Position numbers and translations under genes: made by a program. 41,128 nt of DNA. Source: Domibacillus indicus (lineage in GTDB: Bacteria > Bacillota > Bacilli > Bacillales > Domibacillaceae). Each line of letters opens with the position of its first letter. Positions within the stretch are counted from its first letter, which is position 1. This document shows positions 41,007-41,128 of this stretch, piece by piece. The stretch is taken from positions 1 through 41,128 of the forward strand of contig NZ_JAMBOO010000035.1 of NCBI RefSeq assembly GCF_023715895.1, read 5' to 3'. The notes under the pieces were generated by a model. That model was not told where the DNA came from, did not search any database, and saw only the letters and a program-made list of their open reading frames with translations.

Positions 41007-41128
41007 TGCTCCCCCTTAAGTGGACAGTGTAGAAAAGCAACACTACTGTTTACTCAAGGGGGATTTTAAATGGCGAAAAAACAAACATACTCTGTAGAGC
41101 TTAAACTGCAGGCAGTCGAACTGTATAT
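41007..41128 (+). mobile_element. Left end of an IS3-family insertion sequence (runs off the window)
   Basis: TGCTCCCCCTTAAGTGGACA at 41007 resembles the terminal inverted repeats of IS3/IS150-type elements (TG...CCCC...AGTGGACA). It is followed 63 bases later by the first codons of an OrfA-type gene. The right end lies beyond the window. Confidence 0.75.
41070..41128 (+). CDS. IS3-family transposase OrfA (N-terminal part, cut by window end)
   Basis: AAGGGGGA precedes ATG 41070. The nineteen complete codons read MAKKQTYSVELKLQAVELY, the typical start of the helix-turn-helix OrfA protein of IS3-family elements (pattern K-x-Y-S-x-E-x-K-x-x-A-V-x-x-Y). The rest is outside the window. Confidence 0.8.
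   Translation, partial: MAKKQTYSVELKLQAVELY

Noticed and set aside
1-41128. tRNA, rRNA or CRISPR arrays
   Set aside because: No tRNA- or rRNA-like sequence, and no array of regularly spaced short repeats, was seen; the repeats present are operators or duplicated gene fragments.

Overview
The window looks like chromosomal (or large-replicon) DNA of a low-GC Gram-positive bacterium of the Bacillaceae. Evidence: AGGAGG-type ribosome binding sites, lipoprotein signal peptides with LxGC/VAGC boxes, CcpA-type cre sites, and Iol proteins that closely resemble those of Bacillus subtilis. The species cannot be named from the sequence.

Layout. (1) 0-3.6 kb: a small membrane protein, a complete tyrosine recombinase (minus strand), an AT-rich gap, and a 341-residue double helix-turn-helix protein (plus strand). 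(2) 3.9-10 kb, minus strand: a truncated Gfo/Idh/MocA gene, an iolX-type scyllo-inositol dehydrogenase, iolI, a sugar-binding lipoprotein, a LacI-family regulator, and a second LacI regulator broken by a 7-bp tandem duplication. (3) 10.2-18.6 kb, minus strand: a ketose-3-epimerase-like TIM barrel, a LacI regulator, an IolG-like dehydrogenase, a ribose/inositol-type ABC importer (permease, double ATPase, binding protein), and another LacI regulator. (4) 18.7-22.4 kb: a scar with a binding-protein relic and an IS4-family relic, then a Gfo/Idh/MocA oxidoreductase and a fifth LacI regulator. (5) 22.8-33.4 kb, minus strand: the core myo-inositol operon iolA-B-C-D-[iolE relic]-J plus a tautomerase, preceded by an operon of SDR, TIM barrel and the inositol symporter iolT. 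(6) 34-41 kb: a decayed second copy of the helix-turn-helix gene, a gene-poor stretch with resolvase-site-like repeats, small proteins of unknown function, a complete IS110-family element and the start of an IS3-family element.

How it works together. IolT and the ABC importer would bring in inositols. IolG/IolX-type dehydrogenases oxidise them to inososes and IolI interconverts inosose isomers. Dehydration (IolE) is represented here only by a short relic. IolD, IolB, IolC, IolJ and IolA then open the ring, isomerise, phosphorylate, cleave and oxidise to acetyl-CoA. No DeoR-type iolR is visible. Control appears to lie with several LacI proteins, and at least three distinct palindromic operator families can be read directly from the intergenic regions, together with cre sites.

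The most notable signals are the iolE relic in its ancestral slot, a five-site operator family (consensus ACGCATACGTATGCGT), duplicated GATTAATCGATTAATC operators, three copies (one intact, two decayed) of the helix-turn-helix gene that partition the inositol island, the 7-bp frameshifting duplication, a 178-bp tandem duplication at the iolC/iolB junction, and repeats built like serine-resolvase sites with no resolvase in the window.
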